Part shown: positions 33,600 to 43,791 of the stretch, piece after piece | Layout of the letters: each line of letters starts with the position of its first letter | Numbering within the stretch: position 1 is the first letter of the stretch | Origin: Saccharomycodes ludwigii | Taxonomy: Eukaryota; Ascomycota; Saccharomycetes; Saccharomycodales; Saccharomycodaceae | DNA length: 64,000 bases | Direction: 5' to 3' | NCBI RefSeq assembly: GCF_020623625.1 | Contig: NC_060201.1 | Span: 62,001 to 126,000, forward strand | Notes under the pieces: model-generated | Seen by the model: the letters and a program-made list of their open reading frames with translations, nothing else | Told to the model about the DNA's origin: nothing | Databases searched by the model: none | Translations under genes and position numbers: made by a program

Positions 33600-34177
33600 A
33601 AAAGGGAAAAAGAAAAAGAGTTACAAAAGCAAAATAGCAAAGCAAAACTGGAATTATTTACTGATAAATTTTGGTGTTGCAACAACTTCAAGCATAAATG
33701 TTTACGTTTTATCATCATTGTTTTTTGTTGCACGAGGCAAAAATACCAAGCTAAAAAAGTACTAAAAAAAAACAAAAAAAAGAAAAAGATATAAAAGTTT
33801 TTTTTTTTTGGGATGATTGGCTCTTTTTTGTCTTTTTTGTCTTTTTTGTCTTTTTTTTATCTTTTCTTTTTTTTTTTTTCCTTTTTTTTTTTTTCCTTTT
33901 TAGATTGTTCAACAGCTGTCCGATCGGACATTATCGGATACTTTGCCCACATGATGTTTCTATTACATATAACTTTACAAGCAATAACAATCAAAACATT
34001 TCATACAGAAAATAAGTAATGATATTCCATTTTATTTTGATATTATATATATAAATATATACGTATATGAAGAAGAAGCTGAAAAAAAAAAAAAAATTAA
34101 AATAAAATAAAAGAAGCAAATAAATATGTGTGAAAAAACCTTTAATTCAATTTAAGGTTATTTGTAATAGTATTTGT
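33440..34177. promoter_or_regulatory. YBT1 upstream region
   Basis: This is the promoter side of YBT1 and the 3' side of SBP1. Features are a (TA)n patch near 33565-33600, a triple TCTTTTTTG repeat at about 33822-33850, long T runs to 33900, and then an unusually GC-rich palindrome at 33917-33930. Open frames here read low-complexity sequence and are not genes. Confidence 0.45.
33917..33930. promoter_or_regulatory. 14-bp perfect palindrome TGTCCGATCGGACA upstream of YBT1
   Basis: The palindrome contains inverted CCG/CGG triplets separated by AT, the form bound by dimers of fungal Zn2Cys6 zinc-cluster factors. A further CGG follows nearby in TTATCGGATA. It lies about 480 bp before the YBT1 start. 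The classical Pdr1/Pdr3 element has no spacer (CCGCGG), so this would be a variant or another factor. Confidence 0.5.
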
Positions 34178-35299
34178 TCATTCCTCAGTATTTTCTTCCC
34201 CCTTCTCGACATCCTTTTTTCCTTCCTCAACATTCTTCTCTTTGTCTTCGTCAACATTCTTTTCCTCTTTCTCGGCGTTTTCCCCACCCTCTTGTTCTTC
34301 ATCATAAGATCTGATAACAGCAACATCAACAACAATATCTCTACCTCCAAATGTCTTATTATTAAATTCTTTACACTTTTCTGAAATATCTTGGCAATCA
34401 GCAAAAGTTACAAATGCAATACCTCGGTTCATTCTAGATGAATAAAAGAATTTGCCAGTGGTGGTATTTCTCATTCTTCTCAATGGCAAAACAACTAAAT
34501 CAAATGTTGTGCCAAAGAACTTAGCAACTTCATCCTTAGTGGTAGAGTATGGAATATTATTAATAAACAAAGTGTCCTTACTTCTTTCCATTTGATCCAA
34601 TGGTGCCTTTTCCTTTTTTGGAGGGGCTGGAACAACATTTCTGTGATGATTATTATTGTATTGAAATCTGCCACCCCTATGGTTATTGTAGTCTCCTCTG
34701 TTATTGTAGTCTCCTCTGTTATTGTATTCTCCTCTGTTATTGTAACCTCCTCTACTATTATTATAGCCACCTCTATTATTATTGTAGCCACCTCTGCTAT
34801 TATTGTAGCCACCTCTTCTTTCATAGCCATTATTATAATGATGGTTATTATTGTAGTGATAATTTCCCCTATTGTTAAAGCGAAAATGTGAGTTTTGTTG
34901 TTTAAACTTATATCTTTCTTCTTTCGTTAAGGCTTTTCTAATAAAAATACCCATGTCTTTGACAACCTTTTTATCATACTTAGAAATTATGTCATCAAAA
35001 TCAATCTGGGATGGAAATTTAACAAAAGCATATCTTGGCCTCTTATGGTAAGTTGAGGGAGTAGCGTCATCAGTGTTGGAGGTTTCATATTTTCTTGCTG
35101 GGATATCAACCTCAACGTCATCACCAAATTCTTCTTTAAAAATTTCTTTTAAATCTTCTTCAGTACATTCTGGAGAAACATTTCCAATGAAAATAGTGGT
35201 TTCTGGATCTAAGTCTTCAACGAAAGTAGTAGAAGTAACATCTTCAGGTGTAGTTTCTTTAGGTGATTCTGTTGCTTGTTTTTGTTCAATTGCAGACAT
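34178..35299 (-). CDS. SBP1: Two-RRM, RGG-repeat RNA-binding protein, Sbp1-like (373 aa)
   Basis: Two RNA recognition motifs flank an Arg/Gly-rich linker. RRM1 spans about 33-125 (RNP2-like TIFIGNV, RNP1-like YAFVKF). The linker spans about 140-222, with YNN-RGG and YNN-RGD units. RRM2 spans about 243-330, opening with the strongly conserved KAPLDQMERSKDTLFINN. An acidic Glu/Lys tail (about 335-373) ends the protein. The layout and the DQMERSKDTL stretch match S. cerevisiae Sbp1, which binds eIF4G through its RGG region to repress translation and promote decapping. The linker here is Asn/Tyr-rich and longer (Sbp1 is 294 aa). The place matches YHL034C (SBP1) and its duplicate YLL046C (RNP1), so this is the single pre-duplication gene. 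Confidence 0.93.
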   Translation of the reverse strand: MSAIEQKQATESPKETTPEDVTSTTFVEDLDPETTIFIGNVSPECTEEDLKEIFKEEFGDDVEVDIPARKYETSNTDDATPSTYHKRPRYAFVKFPSQIDFDDIISKYDKKVVKDMGIFIRKALTKEERYKFKQQNSHFRFNNRGNYHYNNNHHYNNGYERRGGYNNSRGGYNNNRGGYNNSRGGYNNRGEYNNRGDYNNRGDYNNHRGGRFQYNNNHHRNVVPAPPKKEKAPLDQMERSKDTLFINNIPYSTTKDEVAKFFGTTFDLVVLPLRRMRNTTTGKFFYSSRMNRGIAFVTFADCQDISEKCKEFNNKTFGGRDIVVDVAVIRSYDEEQEGGENAEKEEKNVDEDKEKNVEEGKKDVEKGEENTEE

Positions 35300-35579
35300 T
35301 GTTTATATATTAGTATGCTGTCGTTTTTGCTTCCTGTTGAAATCTTGAAAAAAAAAAAAAAAAAAAAAAAAAAGAGAGAGAGAGAGTGAGAGAAAAGGGA
35401 TAAAATACTTTAATTGTTTATGTTTATAAACAAGGTCAATTGGAAAAAAAAATTATAAATATATTTGTATAATATCTTGTTGAAAAAGGCTCATAAAGTA
35501 ACTTTTTTTTGTATTTAAAAAGAAAAAAAAAAAAAAAAAAATTTTTTTTACTGGTAAGCAAACCCTCAGAAAATGCTGC

Positions 35580-35611
<32 letters not shown>

Positions 35612-36694
35612 ATTGATTATTATTATATATATTACCCGGATATGGATATATATATAAATACATGCCTAAGCTTCTTGTTCCCCGCGTTCCCCCGTTCCCG
35701 CGTTCCCTTACCCCCTTTCCATCGTGCAATCGGCCGGCGTGATCATTAACGGACTTCAAAAGATTATAAGATGTAATAAGACCGAGGGAAAAAGGCAGTT
35801 AATATCCGAGAGAAAACCAAATTAAATAATTAAAAAATAAGATTTATATTTTGATGTCTGTGTTTGTTATGTATGAAAATATCACTATAATACAGAAAAA
35901 GAAAAAGAATTAAATGTTTTTTAGAATAAGGTTTAAAGATCTAACTTGAAGAATGATTTTGCTGAGGGTGAATGTAACAAACTCATTAAAATGGAAAGAT
36001 AGTGTGGCAATGCCAGGTTTATTTGGGTTAGATTTACATGCTATCATCAATTTCCCCTCTCCCCTTTTTTTTTTTCTATTCTATCTCCTTCTTTTTTTTT
36101 CTTTAAGTAAATAAAACAAAAAAAGTACTTGCTTACTAATCATTATAAGCCAATTACTGAATCCATGTATCTCATTGGATCCCGTACAAAAAAAAAAAAA
36201 AAAAAGAAAAAAAAAAGCATTGTCTGATTACTAATATCTTCTTAAGTTGCTTTTAACTTCATGTCATTAAAAGCTAATAAAAGTTCCCAACGTATCTAAT
36301 TCAAAAAATATAATCACCAACAGTATCTATTACTTCTGAATAATACATATCATATATATATATATATATATAGAATAAAATATCAAAAAGAAATAATAAA
36401 TTTTTTTTGTTTTTAGCTCTTCTTTTTACAAAAAATGTTTACATAAACCCTTTCAAACCCCCCCTGAGTGTTTACATAATTTATTTTGTTTCTATTTGTA
36501 TTGTAACTTTATTCACACAAAAACAGCTATATATATATATATATAATTAAAAAATAAACTTACAAACTCAAAAAAGAAAAAGGGGCTGTTATTCTCTTTA
36601 TTTTTATATTCTTAACTTATTTATTATATATTGTACAATTGTTGATATATTAGTGCTCCATATTTCCTAATAACGAATTACCAGGTAAAAAAAA
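35300..36694. promoter_or_regulatory. Divergent SBP1 / TPO copy 1 upstream region
   Basis: This 1.4-kb region lies between two divergently transcribed genes. From the SBP1 side it contains an A-run followed by (AG)n near 35345-35395, a (CAA)10 microsatellite at about 35579-35610, a Reb1-type TTACCCGG at 35632-35639, and a GC-rich block at 35677-35752. Poly-A and (TA)n tracts follow towards the transporter start (36354-36371 and 36523-36545). No gene was found. Confidence 0.5.
35632..35639 (+). promoter_or_regulatory. Reb1-type site TTACCCGG upstream of SBP1
   Basis: TTACCCG is the core of the general regulatory factor Reb1 in Saccharomyces. It lies about 333 bp before the SBP1 ATG, in an AT-rich stretch, where such sites commonly help form a nucleosome-free promoter. 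This is a match by motif only. Confidence 0.45.
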
Positions 36695-36841
36695 ATGGTA
36701 GAACCAATAGCATCAGTATCTCTTACTACTACAGATAACAATATAAATAAAGAAAAAGAAAAAGAAAAAGAAAAAGGAGAGAAAAAAGAAAAAGATAGCA
36801 TTAAAAATGACAATGAATTAAACAATAATAATAATAATAAC

Positions 36842-36888
<47 letters not shown>

Positions 36889-38698
36889 TAATAATAATAA
36901 TAATAATAATAGCAATAACAATAATAACAATAATAACAAGCATAATGATCCTGGTAGTGCTGCATCTTCTTCTTCTTCAGCCTCCTCCTCTCAAGCCTCC
37001 TCGTCTTCATTTATAGATTCTGAAATAAATGCATTCGGTAGTCAGGACTTGGAAAACGCCAAGACCCAGGAACAAGAAGCACAACAAGATGGAACTGACC
37101 TGGAACAGGAGGAAACTCGTTTAAAATTGGTCAAAACTTTCACGTCTGCCCAAAGTGAAACTGAAACCGGTGTCAATAAACAATTGAGTAGAATATTGAC
37201 TGGTACAGACAAAGATCCAGAAGTTTTGAAAGTAGATTATACTGGGTTGCCCCAAATGGGTGGCGGCAGACCATATCCACCTGCTCTACCTGACAGAAGT
37301 CTATGGGAAGTCACATTCGATGGTCCCGATGATCCATTGCATCCCTTTAACTGGCCTATGAAAAAGAAAGCTATATTAAGTATTTTACTATGTTTGGATT
37401 GTATTTCCATTACCATGGGTTCTTCTATTTTTGCAAACGCAGTTGTCTCTGTATCAGAGATTTATCATGTCAATGAAGTTGTTGGTATCTTAGGTATTAC
37501 CTTGTATGTTTTAGGTTTTGCTATCGCGCCAGTTGCCTATGCTCCCTTATCGGAATTGTACGGGAGACAAGGTGTTTTAATTATTGCGTCTTTTGGTTTC
37601 AGTGTTTTCCAATTTGCCGTGGCCACTGGTGAAAATCTTCAAACTATTTTGATTTGTAGGTTTTTCTCCGGTGCTCTAGGTGCAGCACCATTGGCCGTTG
37701 TTCCTGCTGCTATGAGTGATATGTTTGACAATACCCAGAGAGGTACAGCAATTACGCTATTTACTTTGGGTGTTTTTGTGGGTCCCATTCTAGCACCAGT
37801 TTATGGTTCATATATGGTTCAGCACACCACTTGGAGATGGTTGGAATATGTTACTGGTATTTTTGGCTCAGCAATTTTCGTTGCAGTTGCTCTGTTTTAT
37901 GAAGAAACTCACCACCCGATTATTCTATGTAGAAAAGCATCCATGATGAGAAAGAAATCTGGGAACTGGGGGATCTTTGCTGCCCATGAAAATGCAGAGT
38001 TATCAATCAGTGATATTGTTAGTAAAACCATGACTAGACCCATTAAGATGTTATTAACTGAGCCAATTCTATTCTTACTTTCTATTTACAATTCTTTTGT
38101 TTATGGTATTTTGTACTTGTTATTAGAAGCTTATCCAATTGTATTTGTGGAAGGTTATGGTTTCTTAAAAAATGGTGAGTTGCCATATATTGCTTTAATT
38201 ATCGGAATTCTTTTTGCTGCATTATACATTATTTACATGGAACGAGATTATATTAGAAAGGTTAAAGCCAATTCTGGTAAACCTGTACCTGAAGCTAGAC
38301 TATTACCGATGATGTTTGCTGGTGTTGTGTTTCCTATCGGTATCTTGTGGTTCTGTTGGACAGGTAACTATCACCATAAAATTCATTTTATGTGTCCAAC
38401 AGTTGCCGGTAGTTTTATTGGGTTTGGTTTGATGGGGATCTTTTTACCATCGTTTAACTACATTATTGATTCCTATTTATTTTTAGCTGCCTCTGCCATT
38501 GCTGGGAATACATTTATGAGATCTTGTTTTGGGGCTGCATTTCCCTTGTTTGCTGGGTTTATGTTTAGAAATATGGGGACCAACTGGGCTGGTTTGTTAT
38601 TAGGGTTGTTTGCAGCCGCTTTAGCTCCAGTTCCGTTCTTATTTTATAGATATGGTAAGAAATTGAGACAAAAATCCAAGTACGCTTTTGTTCTTTGA
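36695..38698 (+). CDS. Polyamine/drug MFS transporter, TPO2/TPO3-type, copy 1 (667 aa)
   Basis: This is a DHA1-family proton antiporter of twelve membrane segments. After a disordered N-terminus, the conserved pre-membrane block reads [21 protein letters not shown] and LHPFNWP, which is diagnostic for Tpo2/Tpo3. The family motifs PLSELYGR (loop 2-3), [20 protein letters not shown] and [15 protein letters not shown] follow. S. cerevisiae Tpo2 and Tpo3 export spermine and other cations at the plasma membrane. The first 120 or so residues are unusual, with Lys/Glu repeats and a run of 30 Asn (36821-36910), Ser, then 8 Asn. From 37016 to the stop it aligns without gaps with copy 2 at an offset of 10,700 bp, about 97% identical in DNA. 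It sits between SBP1 and RPL8, where S. cerevisiae has no such gene. Confidence 0.93.
36821..36937 (+). repeat. AAT/AAC microsatellite encoding polyasparagine in TPO copy 1
   Basis: Thirty consecutive Asn codons (36821-36910) are followed by one Ser codon and eight more Asn codons, almost all AAT with interspersed AAC. The second TPO copy has no counterpart. The tract lies in the cytoplasmic N-terminal tail and is likely length-variable. Confidence 0.92.
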
Positions 38699-39740
38699 TA
38701 GGTTGATTAATCCAAAATATTTACCAATTTTCTCTTATACCCCCTGTTATTCTTCCTATTAAATTATAGAATATATTCAACATTTGATACCAAACATTTT
38801 CCAACTTGGATACTCCATCCATTAATAAGTAAACATAAATATGTATATTTTTTTTTAATTAATTGATCATTTTAAAAGTTTAAAAAGCAAAATAAACATA
38901 TTAGCTATTATTTAGGTAACGTTTAATCCATATAATTTTACAAATACAATATATAACTTTAAAAAAATGGTATAGATATTTGATATTATTACCTCTTGTA
39001 GCATTGTTAACCCTGTGTAATTTAAAACAATTGACCATCATACTTACAAAGTCTAATGGGTACGATACCCTGGAATTTGAGTGATACCCCAATTCTTGTT
39101 CAACAAAAGCCTCATCGGCCATTCGCAAGCTACCAATTACTATTGTAATTCTCAGTACCTCCCCATAATACTGAAATAAAAAACTACAGAATAAAACTAC
39201 TTTACTAGCCTAATTACTGATAATTCACTGGAAAATATGAACAGAACAAGATAACAGCGATTTAGTCATTTCCCCTTATATTTTTTTTTTTTTTTTTTTT
39301 TTTATAACATATAAATTTAAATAACATATTCTACAAGAAAAATGAGCAAAAAAAAAAACCTAAAACATAATAAAAAAAGACATCAAAGATTTTTTCATAT
39401 TCCCATATCGAAAAATTACGATTCTACAACCAGCACTAATCAAACAATGAAACCACTTCAACAAAAGGACTCCAAATGAACACAACTGTCAACACAAAAC
39501 ATTTTCGGTTTTGCTATCGTCGTGATTTTTATTAATTCATTCTGTAACCTTTCTACAATAGTTCCACTGGAAAATTAGCACTAGCTTCAACAAATCTTAA
39601 TCCCGACAAAAGGTGTCTCTTACATTCCTGTTATAATAATAAAAAAACATAACATAAAAAATGCTTTAGATTAAAAACAAAAAAAATACAAATACAAAAA
39701 ATTTTTCAATTTAAATATTCTAAACCAATTTTTTTACATT
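38699..39740. other. Intergenic region between TPO copy 1 and RPL8
   Basis: The first 140 bp or so match the region after TPO copy 2, so the duplication extends into the 3' UTR. A small minus-strand frame begins at ATG 39122 (MADEAFVEQELGYHSNSRVS) and runs to 38901. Its first 25 codons look unusually protein-like for intergenic sequence and it contains a GTAAGT, but I recognise no family and see no matching branch point. A T run follows at 39280-39303. The part next to 39741 is the RPL8 3' UTR. Confidence 0.45.
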
Positions 39741-40508
39741 TTAAGCAGATGCAGCCTTAGCTCTCTTGGCGGATTTGCCTTGAGCCTTAGAACCTAAGAC
39801 ACCACCACCCCAGTGCTTTCTGTTTTCTTCGTATTTCTCAACAAAGTTAGCATTAACAGTGGTGATCAACTTAGATAAAGCAGCTTCATCTTCAGCCTTA
39901 ACTTCGGTCAAGGCGGCAACAGCAGAAGTCTTTTGGTTAACCAAAGTACCTAATCTGGCCTTACCCTTGATGATGGCATATGGAACACCCAACTTCTTAC
40001 ACAAAGCTGGCAAGAAAATAACTAATTCAATTGGGTCAACATCATTGGCAATTAAAACTAATTTAGCCTTCTTGTTTTCAATCAAGGAAACAACATGGTT
40101 CAAACCATACTTGACAACATATGGTTTTGGAGAAGCTTCCTTTCTGGTCTTACCTTCAGCAATGGCAGCAGCTTCTTTGGTTAATCTTTCCTTCTTTTCA
40201 GCAGCAGTTTCTGGTCTGTACTTGTTGAACAACTTGAAAGCTTCAGCAGCAGTGTTTCTATCCAAGGTGTGTTGGAATTGAGCAATAGCTGGTGGAACCT
40301 TCAATCTAATGGACAAGATCTTCTTTTGTCTTTGCAATCTGACATATTCTGGCCATTTAACATATCTAGACAAGTTTCTCTTTGGTTGAACATTTTGACC
40401 AATACCAAAGTTTCTTGGGGTAGACTTAGTCAATGGGTTAGCGTTCTTGCTAACTTTCTTACCTTTATTAGCTAATGGAGCTGGAGCGACCTTCTTGGAT
40501 GGAGCCAT
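39741..40508 (-). CDS. RPL8: 60S ribosomal protein eL8 (255 aa)
   Basis: This is ribosomal protein eL8 (L8/L7Ae-like) of the large subunit. The basic N-terminus ([15 protein letters not shown]) and the block [22 protein letters not shown] are characteristic. The L7Ae RNA-binding fold spans about 120-210 ([31 protein letters not shown]). The C-terminus is Lys-rich. Length matches S. cerevisiae Rpl8a/b (256 aa). The gene is intronless and occupies the YHL033C/YLL045C position next to GUT1. Codon use is strongly biased towards the preferred set (TTG, AAG, GGT), as expected for a highly expressed gene. A Rap1-type site lies about 520 bp upstream. Confidence 0.98.
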   Translation of the reverse strand: MAPSKKVAPAPLANKGKKVSKNANPLTKSTPRNFGIGQNVQPKRNLSRYVKWPEYVRLQRQKKILSIRLKVPPAIAQFQHTLDRNTAAEAFKLFNKYRPETAAEKKERLTKEAAAIAEGKTRKEASPKPYVVKYGLNHVVSLIENKKAKLVLIANDVDPIELVIFLPALCKKLGVPYAIIKGKARLGTLVNQKTSAVAALTEVKAEDEAALSKLITTVNANFVEKYEENRKHWGGGVLGSKAQGKSAKRAKAASA

Positions 40509-41029
40509 TTTAGATATTCTTGATTGTTCTGATGAGTAGGTTTTTTAATATAAGGAAAAAAGACTAACGGAGGATATCAATGCATTAAAAGTGAACTACA
40601 AGTGAAGAATATTCATCAAAAGACGAAGAGGGGATAAATGGACAGAAAACACCAAATATAACTATGTGTTTATATAATAAATTTTTTTTCAATTTAACTC
40701 TTGAAAATTATGCCGCTATAAACAAAAAAGTAAAAAAAAAAAAAAAAAAAAATTTTTTAAACGAAAATAGTTTTTTTTTTTTTTTTATTTTATTCACAAA
40801 ATGATATTCACAGGCTGGCAAAGAGAATTTTTTTTTTTCCTCTGAAGCAAATTACACAGCGTTTTTTATTTTCAAAATTATAAAAGTTTTGATTGAGTGA
40901 GAAAAAGAATTTAAAAAAAAAATCAGAATATGACAAAAAGTCACGGATGTTATTCTGCCTATTTAAAAAAAAAAATTTAAATTTGTTTCTAAAAAAAAAA
41001 TAAAAGCAACTATAAGCGTCAAAATTAAT

Positions 41030-41040
41030 TGTACGGGTGT
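41030..41040 (-). promoter_or_regulatory. Rap1-type site upstream of RPL8
   Basis: The minus strand reads ACACCCGTACA, matching the Rap1 consensus ACACCCRTACA of S. cerevisiae ribosomal protein promoters. It lies 522 bp before the RPL8 ATG, near the upper end of usual distances, and is followed towards the gene by T-rich sequence on the minus strand. Occupancy by Rap1 is inference. Confidence 0.65.
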
Positions 41041-41093
41041 TAATTAAAATAAAATGTCATAAAATATGTTATAAAATATGTTATAAAAAACAC

Positions 41094-41100
41094 ACCCTAA
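41094..41100 (+). promoter_or_regulatory. Tbf1-like site ACCCTAA upstream of RPL8
   Basis: ACCCTAA is the telomeric-type core recognised by Tbf1, which regulates ribosomal protein genes in yeasts outside the Rap1-using lineage. Here it lies 54 bp beyond the Rap1-type site in the same promoter, within CACACCCTAAAAG. One heptamer match is weak on its own. Confidence 0.35.
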
Positions 41101-41533
41101 AAGCTGTTTTTAAAAAAAAGTTGTGCAGAATAAAAAGGAGAACAACTGTAAGAAAACATCATATTCCACCCCACATATCAAATTCGAAAGTCCCCAATTG
41201 TAAATTTTAAATAAATAAAAAATTACTATGAAATAAGATATTCACTAAAGAAATCAAAGTTTGTATATAAACACATTAAATGAACTTAGAATAAATTATA
41301 AACATAAAAAATCATAAACTAAATTAAAGTAAACGAATATATATATATATATATAGGCATATATATTAAGAAATATTATCAATCAAAAAGGGATATATAA
41401 TAAGTATTATTTTTTTTTCTCCTCTGGTTATTGGGTCATAAAAGTACATTTCAACAAAAGAGAAAAAAAAATAAAAAATAAAAATAAAAACATAAAAAAG
41501 GAAACACAAAAAAACTGTTTCATCGGTCATTAA

Positions 41534-43507
41534 TTATAAACTGTCATCATAGTCGTTAGTTGCTTCTGATTTATAGGTGGAATCGGTCATCCAGCCTTCA
41601 GCTCTCTGAATTGCAGCTTCCCATCTTGTCCAGCCTTGTCTTCTATCTTCAGTGGTCGAATTACTCAAGAAAATTTTTTGAGCGGTTGCTGGGTCCTTGA
41701 AAGCGTCTTCTTTAGGACGACCACCGTACAAAACATTTTCCTTAATATCCTTGAAATTTTTCCACAATGGACGATCACTTGGATTTTCATAAGCCATTGC
41801 AGCAGCAATGGCAGCACCAAAGGCAGTACTTTCAGCAATCTTAGATCTCTTAACTTTAACGCAAGGACCTAGAATATTTGCCTGGATTTGCATAACTTCA
41901 TCAGACTTGGACATACCACCATCAACAGACAAAGAAGACAAGATACTTTGTTCATAAGTATTATCTTTCACTTCGTTCTTGAAATGTTTATCTTTTTTAC
42001 CTTCGTGTCTGGCATCGCTGGACATGGCTTTCAAAATTGCTCTTGCTTGGAAACAGACACCTTCCAAAGCAGCTCTTGCAATATGAGAAGCAGTGGTATA
42101 TTGAGACAACCCCAAAATGGTACCTCTTGCAGATGGATCCCAATATGGGGCAAACAACCCACTGAAAGCAGGAACAAAGACAACACCTCCAGTGTTAGGA
42201 ACCCTAACAGCTAGCGGACCAACATCCTCAGCTCTAGAAACCAATCTTAAATTGTCTCTTAACCACTGGACAACACTACCGGCAACAGCAACGGAACCTT
42301 CCAAAGCAAAATGTGGTTCAGCGTGCTCCTTTTCATCCAAATGAGGGAACCAGTAGCCTAAAGTAGTTAATGCACCATGTTTAGAAAGCAACTTTTTAGG
42401 ACCAGTGTTGTACAACATAAAACAACCAGTACCATAAGTACATTTAGCGGAACCTGGTTTGAAGGCCATTTGTCCAACTAAAGAGGCACTTTGATCACCT
42501 AAACAACCTTGAATTGGAACAGCTGGTTCTCTGGAAACAAATTCCTTTAATAAATCCCAGGCATAGGCTGTCAATCTGCTTTTGGTGTTGGTTGGAACAG
42601 AAAAATCACCATAATATTCAGAAGATGAAACAATTTTTGGTAAAATAATCTTATTTTTATCAACACCCCAATATTCCAACAACTCGTCATCGTACTGTAA
42701 AGAACTTAAGTTCATAAAACCGGTTCTAGAAGCATTCGAAACATCAGTTACGTGAGTTTTTTGCTTGGTCAAATGATAGATCAACCAACTGTCAACAGTA
42801 CCAAACATTAAATCACCAGACTCGTAAGCTTCCTTGACTTTTTCATCGTTATCTAACAACCATCTCAACTTGGAACAGGAAAAATAGGTGGAAAAAATTG
42901 GAACACCACTTTTAGCCCTGAAGTATGCTTGTTTTTCTTCTGGTGTATTTTTCTTTCTTTCAGTCACTAAATCTAAAGTACGCACATCATTCCAAACAAT
43001 ACCATACTTATAAACAGGCAAACCAGTCTTCTTAGACCAAACAATAGTAGTTTCTCTCATGTTGGCAACACCAATACACACAACTTTGTATGGATCAAAC
43101 CCATTTTCCTCACGCTCTTTGTTAACAGTAGCAACAGAAACTAAACAAGCAGTAAAACATTGAACAACATTAGCTAGAATATTCAATGGATTACACTCAA
43201 CCCAACCTGGTTTAGGAAAACGTAAAGTTGGGTCAATTCTACCTTCATTATCTAAATCCTCAATTTCCAAATATTGGTTAGCTTCAATAGCAACACCTTC
43301 TGCGGAGAAAAGAGGAGCATCTGGACTAGAGTCACGATTGCTGTTTCTTCTACCTTCAGATGCTTTATCCAAGGAGGCAGAAGTCGAGTATTCAATTTGA
43401 TGCTTTGCAATTTCCAACCCTTTTTTGTTAAATAAAATAACACGAGTAGAAGTAGTACCAACATCAATGGATGCTACTAATGGTACGATCTTATTTTCAA
43501 CAGTCAT
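41534..43507 (-). CDS. GUT1: Glycerol kinase (657 aa)
   Basis: The enzyme phosphorylates glycerol to glycerol 3-phosphate, the first step of glycerol use, in the cytosol. It is an FGGY-family kinase with the N-terminal phosphate loop ASIDVGTTSTRVILF (about 12-26) and the substrate segment containing NMRETTIVW. GCLGDQSASLVGQ is near residue 332, with its Asp as the likely catalytic base, and the adenosine-binding block SVDGGMSKSDEVMQ is near 525. A Ser/Arg-rich insert at about 45-65 is typical of the yeast enzymes. Length is slightly below S. cerevisiae Gut1 (709 aa). Order and strand match YHL032C next to RPL8A. In S. cerevisiae it is glucose-repressed through Adr1, Ino2/4 and Opi1. Upstream here is a GC-rich island that could carry repressor sites. 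Confidence 0.97.
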   Translation of the reverse strand: MTVENKIVPLVASIDVGTTSTRVILFNKKGLEIAKHQIEYSTSASLDKASEGRRNSNRDSSPDAPLFSAEGVAIEANQYLEIEDLDNEGRIDPTLRFPKPGWVECNPLNILANVVQCFTACLVSVATVNKEREENGFDPYKVVCIGVANMRETTIVWSKKTGLPVYKYGIVWNDVRTLDLVTERKKNTPEEKQAYFRAKSGVPIFSTYFSCSKLRWLLDNDEKVKEAYESGDLMFGTVDSWLIYHLTKQKTHVTDVSNASRTGFMNLSSLQYDDELLEYWGVDKNKIILPKIVSSSEYYGDFSVPTNTKSRLTAYAWDLLKEFVSREPAVPIQGCLGDQSASLVGQMAFKPGSAKCTYGTGCFMLYNTGPKKLLSKHGALTTLGYWFPHLDEKEHAEPHFALEGSVAVAGSVVQWLRDNLRLVSRAEDVGPLAVRVPNTGGVVFVPAFSGLFAPYWDPSARGTILGLSQYTTASHIARAALEGVCFQARAILKAMSSDARHEGKKDKHFKNEVKDNTYEQSILSSLSVDGGMSKSDEVMQIQANILGPCVKVKRSKIAESTAFGAAIAAAMAYENPSDRPLWKNFKDIKENVLYGGRPKEDAFKDPATAQKIFLSNSTTEDRRQGWTRWEAAIQRAEGWMTDSTYKSEATNDYDDSL

Positions 43508-43760
43508 TTTGTCGTTAGAGCTTTTTTTTTTTTTTTTTTTTTTTGCTTTTCGTTTATTTCACGTTATGGTTATTTCGTCTATCTTTATGATAAAGTACTT
43601 TTTTGTTTTTTTTTGATGTTTTTTATTGGTTTTAGTTTTAAGTCGAAAGTAAAATAATAAATAGAAAGGGAAAAAAAAAATGATGAAACATTGAAAGAGT
43701 TAGATAATTATTTCAGTTTTTTGCAGTATTTATATATTTTTAAAATTCAAATTAAAAAAA

Positions 43761-43791
<31 letters not shown>

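Larger units (their letters stand above)
40509..41533. promoter_or_regulatory. RPL8 promoter and GUT1 3' region
   Basis: The region holds the RPL8 promoter with A/T tracts near 40734-40790 and 40968-41000. It contains a Rap1-type site at 41030-41040 and a Tbf1-like ACCCTAA at 41094-41100. The distal part (about 41300-41533) contains a (TA)n patch at 41338-41354 and the GUT1 3' UTR. No gene was found. Confidence 0.6.
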
